Below are positions 1 through 7,931 of a stretch of DNA of 53,755 nt, piece by piece. Source of the DNA: Nitrospirota bacterium (GTDB lineage: Bacteria > Nitrospirota > Thermodesulfovibrionia > Thermodesulfovibrionales > JdFR-85); the NCBI GenBank assembly GCA_013152485.1, contig JAADGG010000071.1:1-53755 (forward strand), in the 5' to 3' direction. How positions within the stretch are numbered: position 1 is the stretch's first letter; the number at the start of each line of letters is the position of its first letter. The notes under the pieces were generated by a model. That model had not been told where the DNA came from. It saw only the letters and a program-made list of their open reading frames with translations, and did not search any database. A program made the position numbers and the translations under genes.

Positions 1-220
1 TGCCGTAGTCCCGGAATATGAGATTGCCCTTGCCGAAGGTGCATCCCGTCATCACCTGTATGGCATCGACCGCACAGGAATTGTTCTCCACGATCGCGAC
101 GAGCTCCTCGTCCTCGGACCTCGGTCCGAGCTCCCTGAGGACCAAGTCCGATACCCTGTATCCGAGTGCAAGGCCGGGACAGACGTGACCGTGAAACCTG
201 ACAGCGTCCTCGAATGTCAT
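1..220 (-). CDS. FmdE-like protein, 3' part missing
   Basis: The first 73 codons of a gene that runs off the left edge of the window. The visible protein has [13 protein letters not shown] at residues 10-22 and Cys14, Cys49 and Cys60 in the contexts expected for the FmdE family (formylmethanofuran dehydrogenase subunit E domain). Bacteria carry many stand-alone FmdE proteins of unsettled function, often near molybdopterin enzymes, so a role in methanogenesis should not be assumed. The ATG overlaps the stop of the upstream rlpA gene as TGATG, which suggests translational coupling. The C-terminus and any zinc-finger domain lie outside the window. Confidence 0.8.
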   Translation of the reverse strand, partial: MTFEDAVRFHGHVCPGLALGYRVSDLVLRELGPRSEDEELVAIVENNSCAVDAIQVMTGCTFGKGNLIFRDYG

Positions 221-873
221 CAAAGCACCTCCCTGTAGGTCGTCACGAGCACCCTGTGGCCCTCACCGGCGAGCTTTTCGGCCACTCTCTCAGCATTACG
301 GCGATCGGAAAACTTCCCCACCATGACCCTGTAATACCGTCTGCCCTTTATAGAGATTTTCTGGATGTAGACATTCCTGTAAGTGCGAGAGAGCTCCGAC
401 TTGAGATCCTCGGCGTTTCTGTAGGCCCTGAAAGATGCTATCTGTATGGTGAACGGTCCTTTCGAGGAGTAGGCGTACTTTACGCGCCGTACAGGGCTCG
501 TCTCCCTTCCGAGATAATCCACCCGCACCCGTGCGGTCCCTCTGCCTATCAGGCCGATCTTTTTCGCCGCTCCGTACGAGAGATCTATGTCCCTGCCGCG
601 TATGAAAGGCCCCCTGTCGTTGACCTTCACCACCACGGATCGTCCGTTCTCGGGATTGGTGATCCTGAGCTTGGTACCGAAGGGCAGGGTCTTGTGGGCC
701 GCCGTATGTGCATACATGTTGTATCTCTCCCCGGAAGCGGTCAGTCTCCCGTGGAACTTCTTGCCGTACCAGGAGGCTACCATGTAGCGGCCCTCCGGCC
801 TGACCTCCTGCCGTGAAGAAGCGCATGCCTGCAACAGCAGAACGACGACTATGAAAACAACGGGCCTTTTCAT
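220..873 (-). CDS. rlpA: RlpA-like septal lytic transglycosylase lipoprotein
   Basis: A 217-residue outer-membrane lipoprotein predicted to cut peptidoglycan strands, acting at the septum in characterised RlpA proteins. Residues 1-16 are a signal peptide with lipobox L-Q-A-C and the lipidated Cys17. Residues about 31-110 are the double-psi beta-barrel domain, with [10 protein letters not shown] and the VNDRGPF motif around Asp86. Residues about 138-215 are a SPOR domain (from TIQIASF), which binds denuded septal glycan. This is shorter than E. coli RlpA but complete in domains. It lies 94 bp beyond hslU on the same strand and its stop overlaps the start of the fmdE-like gene. Confidence 0.9.
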   Translation of the reverse strand: MKRPVVFIVVVLLLQACASSRQEVRPEGRYMVASWYGKKFHGRLTASGERYNMYAHTAAHKTLPFGTKLRITNPENGRSVVVKVNDRGPFIRGRDIDLSYGAAKKIGLIGRGTARVRVDYLGRETSPVRRVKYAYSSKGPFTIQIASFRAYRNAEDLKSELSRTYRNVYIQKISIKGRRYYRVMVGKFSDRRNAERVAEKLAGEGHRVLVTTYREVL

Positions 874-967
874 CTCGGTGCCCCCATTATCCTGTCTCGG
901 TCTTATGGTTTTCCGTTAAACGGGCTCAGGCCGTTTCCGATGCATACCGTCTGCCTGCTGTATGGAA

Positions 968-2380
968 TCAGAGTATATACCTGCTCAGGTCCTCGTCCTT
1001 TACTATATCGCCCAACTTCTCCCTGACATAAGCGCTGTCGATCGTGAGAGACGTATTTCTCTTTTCCGGGGCGTCAAAGGAGATCTCTTCAAGCAGTTTC
1101 TCGAGTATCGTATGAAGGCGCCGCGCACCGATGTTCTCGGTCTTTTCGTTGACTGTGGCTGCAATGGAGGCTATCTCGTCTATGGCATCGTCGGTGAATA
1201 CGATCTCCACGTCTTCGGTGGCGAGAAGCGCTATGTACTGCTTTACGAGGGCATTGTCGGGCTCCGTAAGGATGCGGACGAAGTCTTCCTTCCCGAGTGA
1301 ATCGAGCTCTACCCTTATGGGAAACCTTCCCTGGAGCTCCGGTATGAGGTCGGACGGCTTGGCCATATGAAAAGCACCGGCTGCAATGAAGAGAATGTGT
1401 TCGGTGCGAACGGGGCCGTGCTTTGTGGTCACAGTCGTTCCCTCGACTATGGGGAGGAGGTCTCGCTGGACCCCTTCTCTTGATACGTCCGGCCCATGTC
1501 CCGAGCCCCTCGAGGCTACCTTGTCTATCTCGTCGAGAAAGACTATGCCGGTCTGTTCGGTACGCTTTATGGCCTCTTTCGTGACCATGTCCATGTCTAT
1601 CAACTTGTCAGCCTCTTCTCGCGTCAGCAACTGGAGTGCTTCGGATATCTTGACCTTCTTTCTCTTGGGTTTTTCGGGCAGGAAGCTCCCGAGCATCTCT
1701 TTGAGGTTGATTTCAAGGTCTTCGAGTCCCACGTTCGAGATGACGCCAAGAGGCATCACCTTCTCCTTGACCTCTATCTCCACGTAACGTGAGTCGAACT
1801 TCCCGGCCCTGAGCTGTGCCCTCAACTTCTCCCTGGTGTCTGAATACTTCTGCCTTTCTTCTTCTCCCGAATCCGATTCCCTGAACCCCTTTCCGGGACG
1901 CGGCAGGAGGAGATCGAGCAGTCTCTCTTCCGCAAGTGCCTTCGCCTTCTGCTGAACCTTTTCAAAATGCTCGGTCTTGACCATGTTGACGGCTATCTCG
2001 GTGATGTCCCTTATTATCGATTCCACATCCCTTCCGACATAGCCTACCTCGGTGAACTTGGAGGCTTCCACCTTCATGAACGGGGCATTTGCAAGCTTCG
2101 AGAGCCTCCTTGCGATCTCGGTCTTCCCTACACCCGTGGAACCGATCATTATGATATTTTTCGGCAGGACTTCATCGCGCAGTTCAGGACTCAACCTCTG
2201 CCTTCTCCACCTGTTTCTCAGTGCAATGGCAACTGCCTTCTTGGCGTTCCTCTGCCCGATTATAAACTTGTCGAGCTCTTCTACTATCCGTCTCGGTGTA
2301 AGTCCTTCCTCAAGGGGTGCTGCCTCCCCGTAAGGGTCGCCTTGGTCTGTCATATCCTCAGATTTCTCCATGGTTTTCAT
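968..2380 (-). CDS. hslU: HslU, ATPase subunit of the HslUV protease
   Basis: A 470-residue AAA+ unfoldase that feeds proteins into the HslV peptidase. Walker A is GSTGVGKT at residues 80-87, the pore loop GYVG at 113-116 and Walker B VFLDEIDK at 280-287. The sensor-2 region reads [10 protein letters not shown], and the C-terminus RYIL is the tail that docks into and activates HslV. The N-terminus is some 25 residues longer than usual before [16 protein letters not shown]. The start at 2380 is still preferred: it overlaps the hslV stop as TAATG and has GAGGAG 8 nt upstream. A weak hairpin (918-936) lies downstream, without a clear U-tract. Confidence 0.97.
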   Translation of the reverse strand: MKTMEKSEDMTDQGDPYGEAAPLEEGLTPRRIVEELDKFIIGQRNAKKAVAIALRNRWRRQRLSPELRDEVLPKNIIMIGSTGVGKTEIARRLSKLANAPFMKVEASKFTEVGYVGRDVESIIRDITEIAVNMVKTEHFEKVQQKAKALAEERLLDLLLPRPGKGFRESDSGEEERQKYSDTREKLRAQLRAGKFDSRYVEIEVKEKVMPLGVISNVGLEDLEINLKEMLGSFLPEKPKRKKVKISEALQLLTREEADKLIDMDMVTKEAIKRTEQTGIVFLDEIDKVASRGSGHGPDVSREGVQRDLLPIVEGTTVTTKHGPVRTEHILFIAAGAFHMAKPSDLIPELQGRFPIRVELDSLGKEDFVRILTEPDNALVKQYIALLATEDVEIVFTDDAIDEIASIAATVNEKTENIGARRLHTILEKLLEEISFDAPEKRNTSLTIDSAYVREKLGDIVKDEDLSRYIL

Positions 2381-2910
2381 TATTGCAACTCCTCGATTAT
2401 TGTTCGTTCGTTTGTATATATACAGATGTCCGCTGCAATCTTCATCGCCTTTTCCACTATCTCGCGGGCTTCGAGAGATGTATTCGCATACAGGGCCTTT
2501 GCCGCGGCCTGTGCAAAAGGACCGCCCGAGCCTATTGCAGCTATTCCCTCTTCGGGCTCTATGACGTCACCCGTGCCGGATATGATGAACGTGTGCTCCG
2601 TATCCGCAACAATAAGCAGGGCCTCCAGTCTCCTGAGTATCTTGTCGGTCCGCCAGTCCTTGGCAAGCTCCACCGCAGCCTTGGTGATGTTGCCCCTCAA
2701 TGCCTCCAGCTTTCCTTCAAACTTCTCAAAGAGCGTGAAGGCGTCCGCAGTAGCGCCTGCAAACCCTGCAAGCACCCTCTCCTTGTACATCTTTCTCGTC
2801 TTGCGCGCATTGTGCTTCAGGACGGTATTCCCCATGGTAACTTGACCGTCACCGCCGATGGCGACCTTTCCGTCTTTCCTGACACAGAGTATAGTGGTTC
2901 CCCTTATCAT
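2380..2910 (-). CDS. hslV: HslV, peptidase subunit of the HslUV protease
   Basis: A 176-residue threonine peptidase, the proteolytic core of the bacterial proteasome-like HslUV complex. The protein starts [14 protein letters not shown]; Thr5 is the predicted nucleophile, exposed after loss of a four-residue propeptide, as in other HslV proteins with a short N-terminal extension. GGDGQVTMG follows. The start at 2910 is chosen over a frame reaching 2970 because AAGGAG sits 7 nt upstream and the extra 20 residues are not family-like. It is coupled to hslU through a TAATG overlap and preceded by its own TATAAT box inside the end of xerC. Confidence 0.95.
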   Translation of the reverse strand: MIRGTTILCVRKDGKVAIGGDGQVTMGNTVLKHNARKTRKMYKERVLAGFAGATADAFTLFEKFEGKLEALRGNITKAAVELAKDWRTDKILRRLEALLIVADTEHTFIISGTGDVIEPEEGIAAIGSGGPFAQAAAKALYANTSLEAREIVEKAMKIAADICIYTNERTIIEELQ

Positions 2911-3017
2911 GCCGCATCTCCTTCTCCGGTTCGTATCGTCCACTGCGATAGATTGACGGCAAGCACGCATGTCCGAAATGCTGATGCCGTACTCGTGTTA
3001 GTACCATAAATTCATAT

Positions 3018-3023
3018 ATTATA
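3018..3023 (-). promoter_or_regulatory. -10 box of a probable internal promoter for hslVU
   Basis: On the minus strand TATAAT lies just beyond the xerC stop codon, about 108 nt before the hslV start, in the context TGCTATATAAT. No good -35 element is visible at 16-18 bp. It would give hslVU transcription independent of trmFO-xerC. A heat-shock type promoter was not recognised. Confidence 0.45.
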
Positions 3024-3034
3024 GCAGAGACACC

Positions 3035-3922
3035 CTATTTTTCTCTTTTCCCCTTTTTGGCAAGGGGATGGGCGCCGTCATAGACGTCCATGAGGTGCGA
3101 GACGTCCAAATGAGTGTATACCTGGGTTGAAGAGAGCGAACTGTGACCGAGAAGTTCCTGGATGACTCTCAGGTCGGCACCGCTTTGCAGCAGGTGTGTG
3201 GCGAAGGTATGCCTGAGGGTATGAGGGCCGATCCTTCCGCCAAGCCCGGTCTCTCTCGAGTATTTGACCACGATCCTTCTGATGCTCCTGTCCGTAAGAC
3301 GGCTCCCTTTCCTGTTAAGAAAGACGGACTGAGTGCGCTGTCTGACAAGTGCCCTCTCTACCAGGTATGCCTTCAACGACTTGACCGCCTTGCTTCCAAC
3401 AGGGACTATCCGTTCCTTTTTCCCCTTGCCCCTGACCTTTATCAGACCCTCCCTGAGATTCAGGTCGTCCATGTCCATGGCCGCCAACTCACTCACCCTC
3501 AAGCCGGCCGAGTATAGGAGATCGAGTACGGCCCTGTCCCGGGCCTTCAGAAAACCTATCCCTTCAGGTTCGTCAATGATCGAAAATGCTTCATCGACTG
3601 AAAGAAAACGCGGCAGCCTTTTCTTCTGCTTGGGATTTGGCACGAGGCGGGCGGGGTTCGAGCCCATGAGGCCCTCTCTGTACAGGAACCCGAAAAAAGA
3701 CCGCAGGGTGGCCAGCTGTCTGCTCACCGTGGACCTCTCCTTGCCGTCTCTCAGGCGATGAGCGATAAAGCCCCTGATGTCACTCAGCTCTGTCTCAGCA
3801 GGATGTTTCCTGACGAGGGCGAAGAACTGCCCGAGGTCCTTCCTGTATGCCCTCAGGGTGTGCTTGGAGGCCCCCTTCTCCAGCTCCATGTACCTCAGGA
3901 ACTCTTCGACGTACTCATTCAT
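3035..3922 (-). CDS. xerC: Tyrosine recombinase XerC
   Basis: A 295-residue site-specific recombinase expected to resolve chromosome dimers at dif together with XerD. An N-terminal SAM-like core-binding domain (about 1-90) precedes the catalytic domain. The catalytic residues are Arg142, Lys166, His234, Arg237, His260 and nucleophile Tyr269. The start overlaps trmFO by 8 bp, and hslV follows. The order trmFO-xerC-hslV-hslU matches the gid-codV-clpQ-clpY cluster of Firmicutes and identifies the gene as the housekeeping Xer rather than a phage or integron integrase. XerC versus XerD cannot be fixed from sequence alone, but the neighbourhood favours XerC. Confidence 0.9.
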   Translation of the reverse strand: MNEYVEEFLRYMELEKGASKHTLRAYRKDLGQFFALVRKHPAETELSDIRGFIAHRLRDGKERSTVSRQLATLRSFFGFLYREGLMGSNPARLVPNPKQKKRLPRFLSVDEAFSIIDEPEGIGFLKARDRAVLDLLYSAGLRVSELAAMDMDDLNLREGLIKVRGKGKKERIVPVGSKAVKSLKAYLVERALVRQRTQSVFLNRKGSRLTDRSIRRIVVKYSRETGLGGRIGPHTLRHTFATHLLQSGADLRVIQELLGHSSLSSTQVYTHLDVSHLMDVYDGAHPLAKKGKREK

Positions 3923-5222
3923 CAGCTTTCCTCAGGTATTCCTTCCAAGACGTGAGGGCCTTCTCGACAATGTAGGCACGCCGTTCCTTCTTGTCTTTGA
4001 TCCTGACCCCCGGCGGGGGAAAGAGTCCGAAGTTTATGTTGCTCGGCTGAAAACCGGCCGGAGGCGATGTGGTGATATAGTGGATCAGCGCCCCGTGTGC
4101 CGATTCCGCAGGCGGGGCTGTGAAGCCCAGCCCCTTCAGCCTTCTTGCCGCATTTATGCCGGCGAGTGTTCCCATGGCCGTGGACTCGATATATCCCTCA
4201 ACTCCTGAAAGCTGCCCTGCGATATATGTGTCAGGGCTGACCTTGAGCGAAAGGTCAGGTGCCAGGAACATGGGGCCGTTGATGAATGTATTCCTGTGTA
4301 TACTGCCATAACGCATGAATACGGCGTTCTCGAGACCTGGTATGAGCCTGAAGACCCTCTTCTGCTCCGGCCACTTGAGCCTTGTCTGAAACCCTACCAT
4401 ATTATATGCCGTTGCGTTCATGTTTTCAATCCGCAACTGTACTACTGCATAAGGCATATGCCCCGTACGCGGATCTATCAGTCCGACAGGCTTCATGGGA
4501 CCGAAACGAAGTGTGTCCCTTCCCCTCCTCGCCATCACCTCGACAGGCATGCAGCCCTCGAAAACCCTCTCGTCCTCGAACTCTTTCGGGGTCACCCTGT
4601 CGGCCTCCAGAAGTGCGCTATAGAACCTGTCGTACTCATCTCTGCTCATCGGGCAGTTCAGGTAGTCCGCCTCTCCCTTTCCGTACCTTGAAGCCCTGAA
4701 GACCCTCGAGTAGTCTATGCTCTCGGCATCCACGATCGGGGCGATAGCGTCATAGAAGTAAAGATAATCCCCTCCCAGCAGCTTCTTCAATGCCGCAGAC
4801 AGTGCGTCTGAAGTCAAAGGCCCGGTGGCCACAATGCATGGACCCTCGGGAATATCCACGACCTCTTCTCGTATCACTTCTATCGAGGGGTGTGCCGACA
4901 GTTTCTCCGTTATGTATTCGGCAAACAGTCCCCTGTCTACTGCGAGAGCGCTTCCGGCGGGTACGCTGCACCGCTCGGCGGCCTCCATTATGAGGGAGCC
5001 CGCCATCTTGAGCTCTTCCTTGAGGAGTCCTGCTGCCGAGGTCGGCTCCTTGGACCGGAGGGAGTTCGAACAGACGAGTTCTCCCAGGAGGCCGGTCTTG
5101 TGGGCTCCGGTTGTCCTGAGGGGCCTCATCTCGTATATCCTTACGCGGATTCCCCTCCGGGCCGCCTGCCACGCTGCTTCACAGCCCGAAAGTCCTCCTC
5201 CTATTATCGTCAGTGCCTCCAT
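3915..5222 (-). CDS. trmFO: TrmFO, folate/FAD-dependent tRNA m5U54 methyltransferase
   Basis: A 435-residue enzyme that makes 5-methyluridine at position 54 of tRNA using methylenetetrahydrofolate and FADH2. The FAD-binding Rossmann motif IIGGGLSGCEAA is at residues 6-17, followed by the GidA-like signature around CSNSLRSKEP. An open frame extends upstream to 5366, but that region would run through the divergent def gene; the ATG at 5222 gives a normal length. No Shine-Dalgarno lies close to this ATG. Instead a -35/-10 pair ends 5 nt upstream, so the message may be leaderless. It heads the xerC-hslV-hslU operon. Confidence 0.95.
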   Translation of the reverse strand: MEALTIIGGGLSGCEAAWQAARRGIRVRIYEMRPLRTTGAHKTGLLGELVCSNSLRSKEPTSAAGLLKEELKMAGSLIMEAAERCSVPAGSALAVDRGLFAEYITEKLSAHPSIEVIREEVVDIPEGPCIVATGPLTSDALSAALKKLLGGDYLYFYDAIAPIVDAESIDYSRVFRASRYGKGEADYLNCPMSRDEYDRFYSALLEADRVTPKEFEDERVFEGCMPVEVMARRGRDTLRFGPMKPVGLIDPRTGHMPYAVVQLRIENMNATAYNMVGFQTRLKWPEQKRVFRLIPGLENAVFMRYGSIHRNTFINGPMFLAPDLSLKVSPDTYIAGQLSGVEGYIESTAMGTLAGINAARRLKGLGFTAPPAESAHGALIHYITTSPPAGFQPSNINFGLFPPPGVRIKDKKERRAYIVEKALTSWKEYLRKADE

Positions 5223-5227
5223 AACCG

Positions 5228-5256
5228 ATCGTATGCTCCAGCGTTGTCCGGGACAA
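5228..5256 (-). promoter_or_regulatory. trmFO promoter, predicted leaderless
   Basis: Minus strand: -35 TTGTCC (5256-5251), a 17-bp spacer, and -10 TACGAT (5233-5228). The -10 ends 5 nt before the ATG at 5222, so transcription should begin at or beside the start codon. The -35 is half of a perfect palindrome that also faces def. Confidence 0.55.
5244..5256. promoter_or_regulatory. Palindrome TTGTCCGGGACAA between trmFO and def
   Basis: A perfect 13-bp dyad (6-bp arms around one G) in the 62-bp divergent spacer. One arm is the trmFO -35 hexamer, and the other lies 24 bp from the def -10, too far to be a normal def -35. It could be an operator acting on both genes; a chance palindrome is also possible. 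Confidence 0.35.
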
Positions 5257-5270
5257 AAGATTTCTTGTGT

Positions 5271-5279
5271 TGGTATAAT
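5271..5279 (+). promoter_or_regulatory. def promoter, extended -10, predicted leaderless
   Basis: TGGTATAAT, a perfect extended -10 box, ends 5 nt before the def ATG at 5285. No Shine-Dalgarno and no -35 at normal spacing are visible. The geometry places the first transcribed base at the start codon. Confidence 0.6.
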
Positions 5280-5284
5280 AAAAC

Positions 5285-5794
5285 ATGTCAGTGCTCGAAA
5301 TAAAGAAATACCCGGATCCCGTATTGAGAAGAAAGGCCCTTCCCGTCGAGAACGTGGACGGCGCACTGCAGAGACTCATAGACGATATGATCGAAACGAT
5401 GTATGCTGCGCCGGGGATAGGCCTGGCAGCTCCCCAGGTGGGAGAATCCAGACGGGTCGTGGTTGTACACGTAAACCTGAACGAAGAGGAGCATCCGCTG
5501 ATCGTTCTCCTGAATCCCGAGATCGTGGAGTACGACGGCAAGGTGGTCTCGGAGGAAGGCTGTCTCAGCGTTCCCGGGTATGTGTCGAGTATCGAACGGG
5601 CTGCGATGGTGATCGTGAGGGGGCTCGACAGGGAGGGCAGGCCCGTCGAGATAGAGGCCGAGGGCCTTCTGGCAAGGGCGCTTCAACATGAGATAGACCA
5701 CCTCGACGGTCTCCTGTTTGTCGACAGGATGAGTCCGATCAAGAGGGAGTTCTTCAGGAAACGATACATGAGAAGGCTGAAAGAACCGGCCTGA
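5285..5794 (+). CDS. def: Peptide deformylase
   Basis: A 169-residue metalloenzyme that removes the formyl group from nascent proteins. All three family motifs are present: GIGLAAPQVG (44-53), EGCLSVPG with metal ligand Cys93, and QHEIDHLDG with His135, catalytic Glu136 and His139. The tail RKRYMRRLKEPA is short and basic. fmt, which adds the formyl group to initiator tRNA, follows 145 bp downstream on the same strand, the usual pairing. The short spacer 5795-5939 holds no recognised signal. Confidence 0.97.
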   Translation: MSVLEIKKYPDPVLRRKALPVENVDGALQRLIDDMIETMYAAPGIGLAAPQVGESRRVVVVHVNLNEEEHPLIVLLNPEIVEYDGKVVSEEGCLSVPGYVSSIERAAMVIVRGLDREGRPVEIEAEGLLARALQHEIDHLDGLLFVDRMSPIKREFFRKRYMRRLKEPA

Positions 5795-5939
5795 ATCCTT
5801 TTCGGCATTAAAGTACGTACCGGGTCAAGCGGGTCTTATGAACAGTGAGAGCAGCCCTCCGAGCTTCGTCATCTGAATCTAAACTTGCAGGGTTTGCGTA
5901 TATTGTGGACTGAGGCGGATTGAACGGATTGAATGCGGC

Positions 5940-6881
5940 ATGGCGATAATTTTCTTCGGTACTCCGGTATTTGCGGTTCCTGCGCTCGAGAAGCTGATAT
6001 CTTCGGGAGAGGATGTCGTGCTCGTCGTGACTCAGCCGGACAGGACCGGTGGGAGGGGACATCGGGTGATCCCCCCTGCGGTCAAGACCGCGGCGGAGAA
6101 ACGCGGCCTCACGGTAGTCCAGCCGGAGGATATCAGATCGAAGGATTTCATAAAAAGGATAGAGAGCCTGACCCCGGAGTTCATAGTGGTCGTGGCTTAC
6201 GGCAGGATACTCCCCGGGGGGATACTCCGGGTTCCCCTCAAGGGCTGCATAAACCTTCATGCCTCGTTACTGCCCAGGCACAGGGGGGCTGCTCCCATAC
6301 AGTGGGCCATCATCAGCGGTGACGAGAAGACCGGGGTCACGACCATGCTGATGGACGAAGGTCTCGATACGGGAGACATCCTGCTCCAAAGAGAGGTGGA
6401 GATACGCGAGGACGACAATGCCGCCACTCTCTCGGAACGGCTCTCTGCAGAGGGTGCGGAACTCCTCGTTGAGACCCTGAGAGGCCTGAGGGCCGGTGGG
6501 CTGAGACCCCGCCCGCAGGAGGGGGAGCCGAGCTATGCGCCTGTACTGAAGAAAGAGGATGGACTGATCGACTGGTCGTTACCGGCCCGGACGATATACA
6601 ACAGGGTGAGAGGGCTCTATCCATGGCCCTGTGCGTATACGTTCCACGGCCGAAAGATGCTCAAGATACTGAAGGTGGAGGCTGTGCAGGGAAAGGGCCG
6701 ACCGGGAGAGGTCGTACGCAGGGGCAAGGACGAGCTGGTCGTTGCCGCTTCGACAGGGCTTATAAAAATCAAAGAGATTCAGGTGGAAGGCAGGAAGCCC
6801 ATGGATATCAGGGCCTTTCTGCAGGGCGCGGGGAGAGAGATCAGGGTGGGAGACAGGTTTGGCAGGCTACAGGATAATTAG
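5940..6881 (+). CDS. fmt: Methionyl-tRNA formyltransferase
   Basis: A 313-residue cytosolic enzyme that formylates initiator Met-tRNA from 10-formyltetrahydrofolate. The N-terminal hydrolase domain has the catalytic triad Asn105, His107 and Asp144 with the signature SLLPRHRGAAPIQWAI at about 109-124. The C-terminal tRNA-binding domain starts around residue 205. The length is normal. It overlaps the DUF116 gene by 23 bp, so the two are probably co-translated. Partner of the upstream def gene. Confidence 0.97.
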   Translation: MAIIFFGTPVFAVPALEKLISSGEDVVLVVTQPDRTGGRGHRVIPPAVKTAAEKRGLTVVQPEDIRSKDFIKRIESLTPEFIVVVAYGRILPGGILRVPLKGCINLHASLLPRHRGAAPIQWAIISGDEKTGVTTMLMDEGLDTGDILLQREVEIREDDNAATLSERLSAEGAELLVETLRGLRAGGLRPRPQEGEPSYAPVLKKEDGLIDWSLPARTIYNRVRGLYPWPCAYTFHGRKMLKILKVEAVQGKGRPGEVVRRGKDELVVAASTGLIKIKEIQVEGRKPMDIRAFLQGAGREIRVGDRFGRLQDN

Positions 6882-7383
6882 AGGCTTTGTTCTAAAGGTG
6901 CTCTATCCCGTCTTTATGCTCCTGTCGGCTTTCAGAAAGGACAAAAAGGAACCCCTGCAGCGGCTGATCATAAACATGAACAACAGCCTCGTAATCAGGG
7001 AACGGCACAAGACCAAGAGGATCCTCCTGCTCCTCCCGCACTGCATACAGATAGACAAGTGCGAGATCCGGCTGACACACAACATATACAATTGCAAGAG
7101 GTGCGGCCGGTGCGAAATAAAGGACCTCATAGAACTGGCCGATGACTACGGACTGACCCTGTTTGTGGCCACGGGAGGAACCCTTGCAAGGAGGATCGTT
7201 AAGGACGCAAAACCAGAGGCGATAGTCGCGGTCGCCTGTGAGAGGGACCTCTCGAGCGGCATCGTCGACACGTATCCGATGCCTGTGCTGGCAATACCCA
7301 ACGAAAGACCGTTCGGTCCATGTTTCAATACACGCGTGAGCCTGGAGAAGGTAAAGGACGCCATAAAGACTTTCTGCTCATGA
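6859..7383 (+). CDS. DUF116 family cysteine-rich protein
   Basis: A 174-residue protein of the DUF116 family, whose function is not established. Residues about 10-24 are hydrophobic. Eight cysteines stand out: Cys62 and Cys68 in LPHCIQIDKC, Cys79, Cys82 and Cys85 in CKRCGRC, then Cys127, Cys155 and Cys173; the spacing suggests a metal or Fe-S site. A TGG-motif stretch (LFVATGGTLARRIV) resembles a small nucleotide- or ligand-binding loop. It overlaps fmt, an association I recall from other anaerobe genomes. A link to formylation or folate chemistry is only guilt by association. Confidence 0.75.
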   Translation: MAGYRIIRGFVLKVLYPVFMLLSAFRKDKKEPLQRLIINMNNSLVIRERHKTKRILLLLPHCIQIDKCEIRLTHNIYNCKRCGRCEIKDLIELADDYGLTLFVATGGTLARRIVKDAKPEAIVAVACERDLSSGIVDTYPMPVLAIPNERPFGPCFNTRVSLEKVKDAIKTFCS

Positions 7384-7392
7384 GCGCGGTTG

Positions 7393-7401
7393 TGATATAA
7401 T
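7393..7401 (+). promoter_or_regulatory. Extended -10 promoter of the OsmC-like gene
   Basis: TGATATAAT, a perfect extended -10, 10 bp after the DUF116 stop. It implies a leader of about 90 nt before the osmC-like ATG at 7498. No clear -35 was found. Confidence 0.5.
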
Positions 7402-7497
7402 CTATATGCATCGAGGGGTTGAGTGTACGGAGTTCCGGACTCCTGAGCTCTCCTGCAATCGTTATTCACGTAACAAGATCCTTCAGGAGGTGGGCTT

Positions 7498-7914
7498 ATG
7501 AACGCAACGGTAAAATATGTCGACGGTCTGAGGTTTGTAGCAGAGGGGGCCACTGGACACTCTGTCGTCATGGATGGAGACCCTGAGTTCGGGGGAGAGG
7601 ATTCAGCGCCGAGGCCGACGGAGTTCGTCCTTATGGGGCTTGGCGGCTGCACGGCGATGGACGTCATCTCCATTCTCAGGAAGAAGAGACAGGAGATTTC
7701 AGGGTTTGAGATAGAGGTCCGGGGCAAAAGGGCGGATACGCATCCGAAGAAGTTCACGGACATAAACATACACTATACGGTCCGGGGCAGGAACGTCTCC
7801 GAGGATGCGGTGAAAAAGGCGGTAACCCTTTCGATGGAACGGTACTGTTCGGTGAAGGCGACGCTTGAGGGCGTGGCAAAGATCACGTATTCCTACGAAG
7901 TTATACAGGAGTAG
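7498..7914 (+). CDS. OsmC/Ohr family redox protein
   Basis: A 138-residue OsmC-fold protein. The two reactive cysteines of the family are present: Cys51 in LGGCTAMDV and Cys117 in [13 protein letters not shown], so a thiol peroxidase activity towards hydroperoxides is plausible. The sequence is closest in style to the YhfA/OsmC branch rather than to organic-hydroperoxide-resistance Ohr. The ATG has a strong Shine-Dalgarno (AGGAGG). It is followed 17 bp later by the permease pair, possibly in the same transcript. Confidence 0.85.
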   Translation: MNATVKYVDGLRFVAEGATGHSVVMDGDPEFGGEDSAPRPTEFVLMGLGGCTAMDVISILRKKRQEISGFEIEVRGKRADTHPKKFTDINIHYTVRGRNVSEDAVKKAVTLSMERYCSVKATLEGVAKITYSYEVIQE

Positions 7915-7931
7915 GGACCTCGGCTCAGGCC

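Noticed and set aside
918-936. Hairpin AAACGG/CCGTTT downstream of hslU as a terminator
   Set aside because: A six-pair stem without a U-tract; too weak to call.
2911-2970. A 20-residue N-terminal extension of HslV
   Set aside because: It would bury the catalytic threonine behind a long non-conserved leader, and a perfect Shine-Dalgarno points to the start at 2910.
5223-5366. A 48-residue N-terminal extension of TrmFO
   Set aside because: It overlaps the start of the divergent def gene and its promoter; the ATG at 5222 gives the family length.
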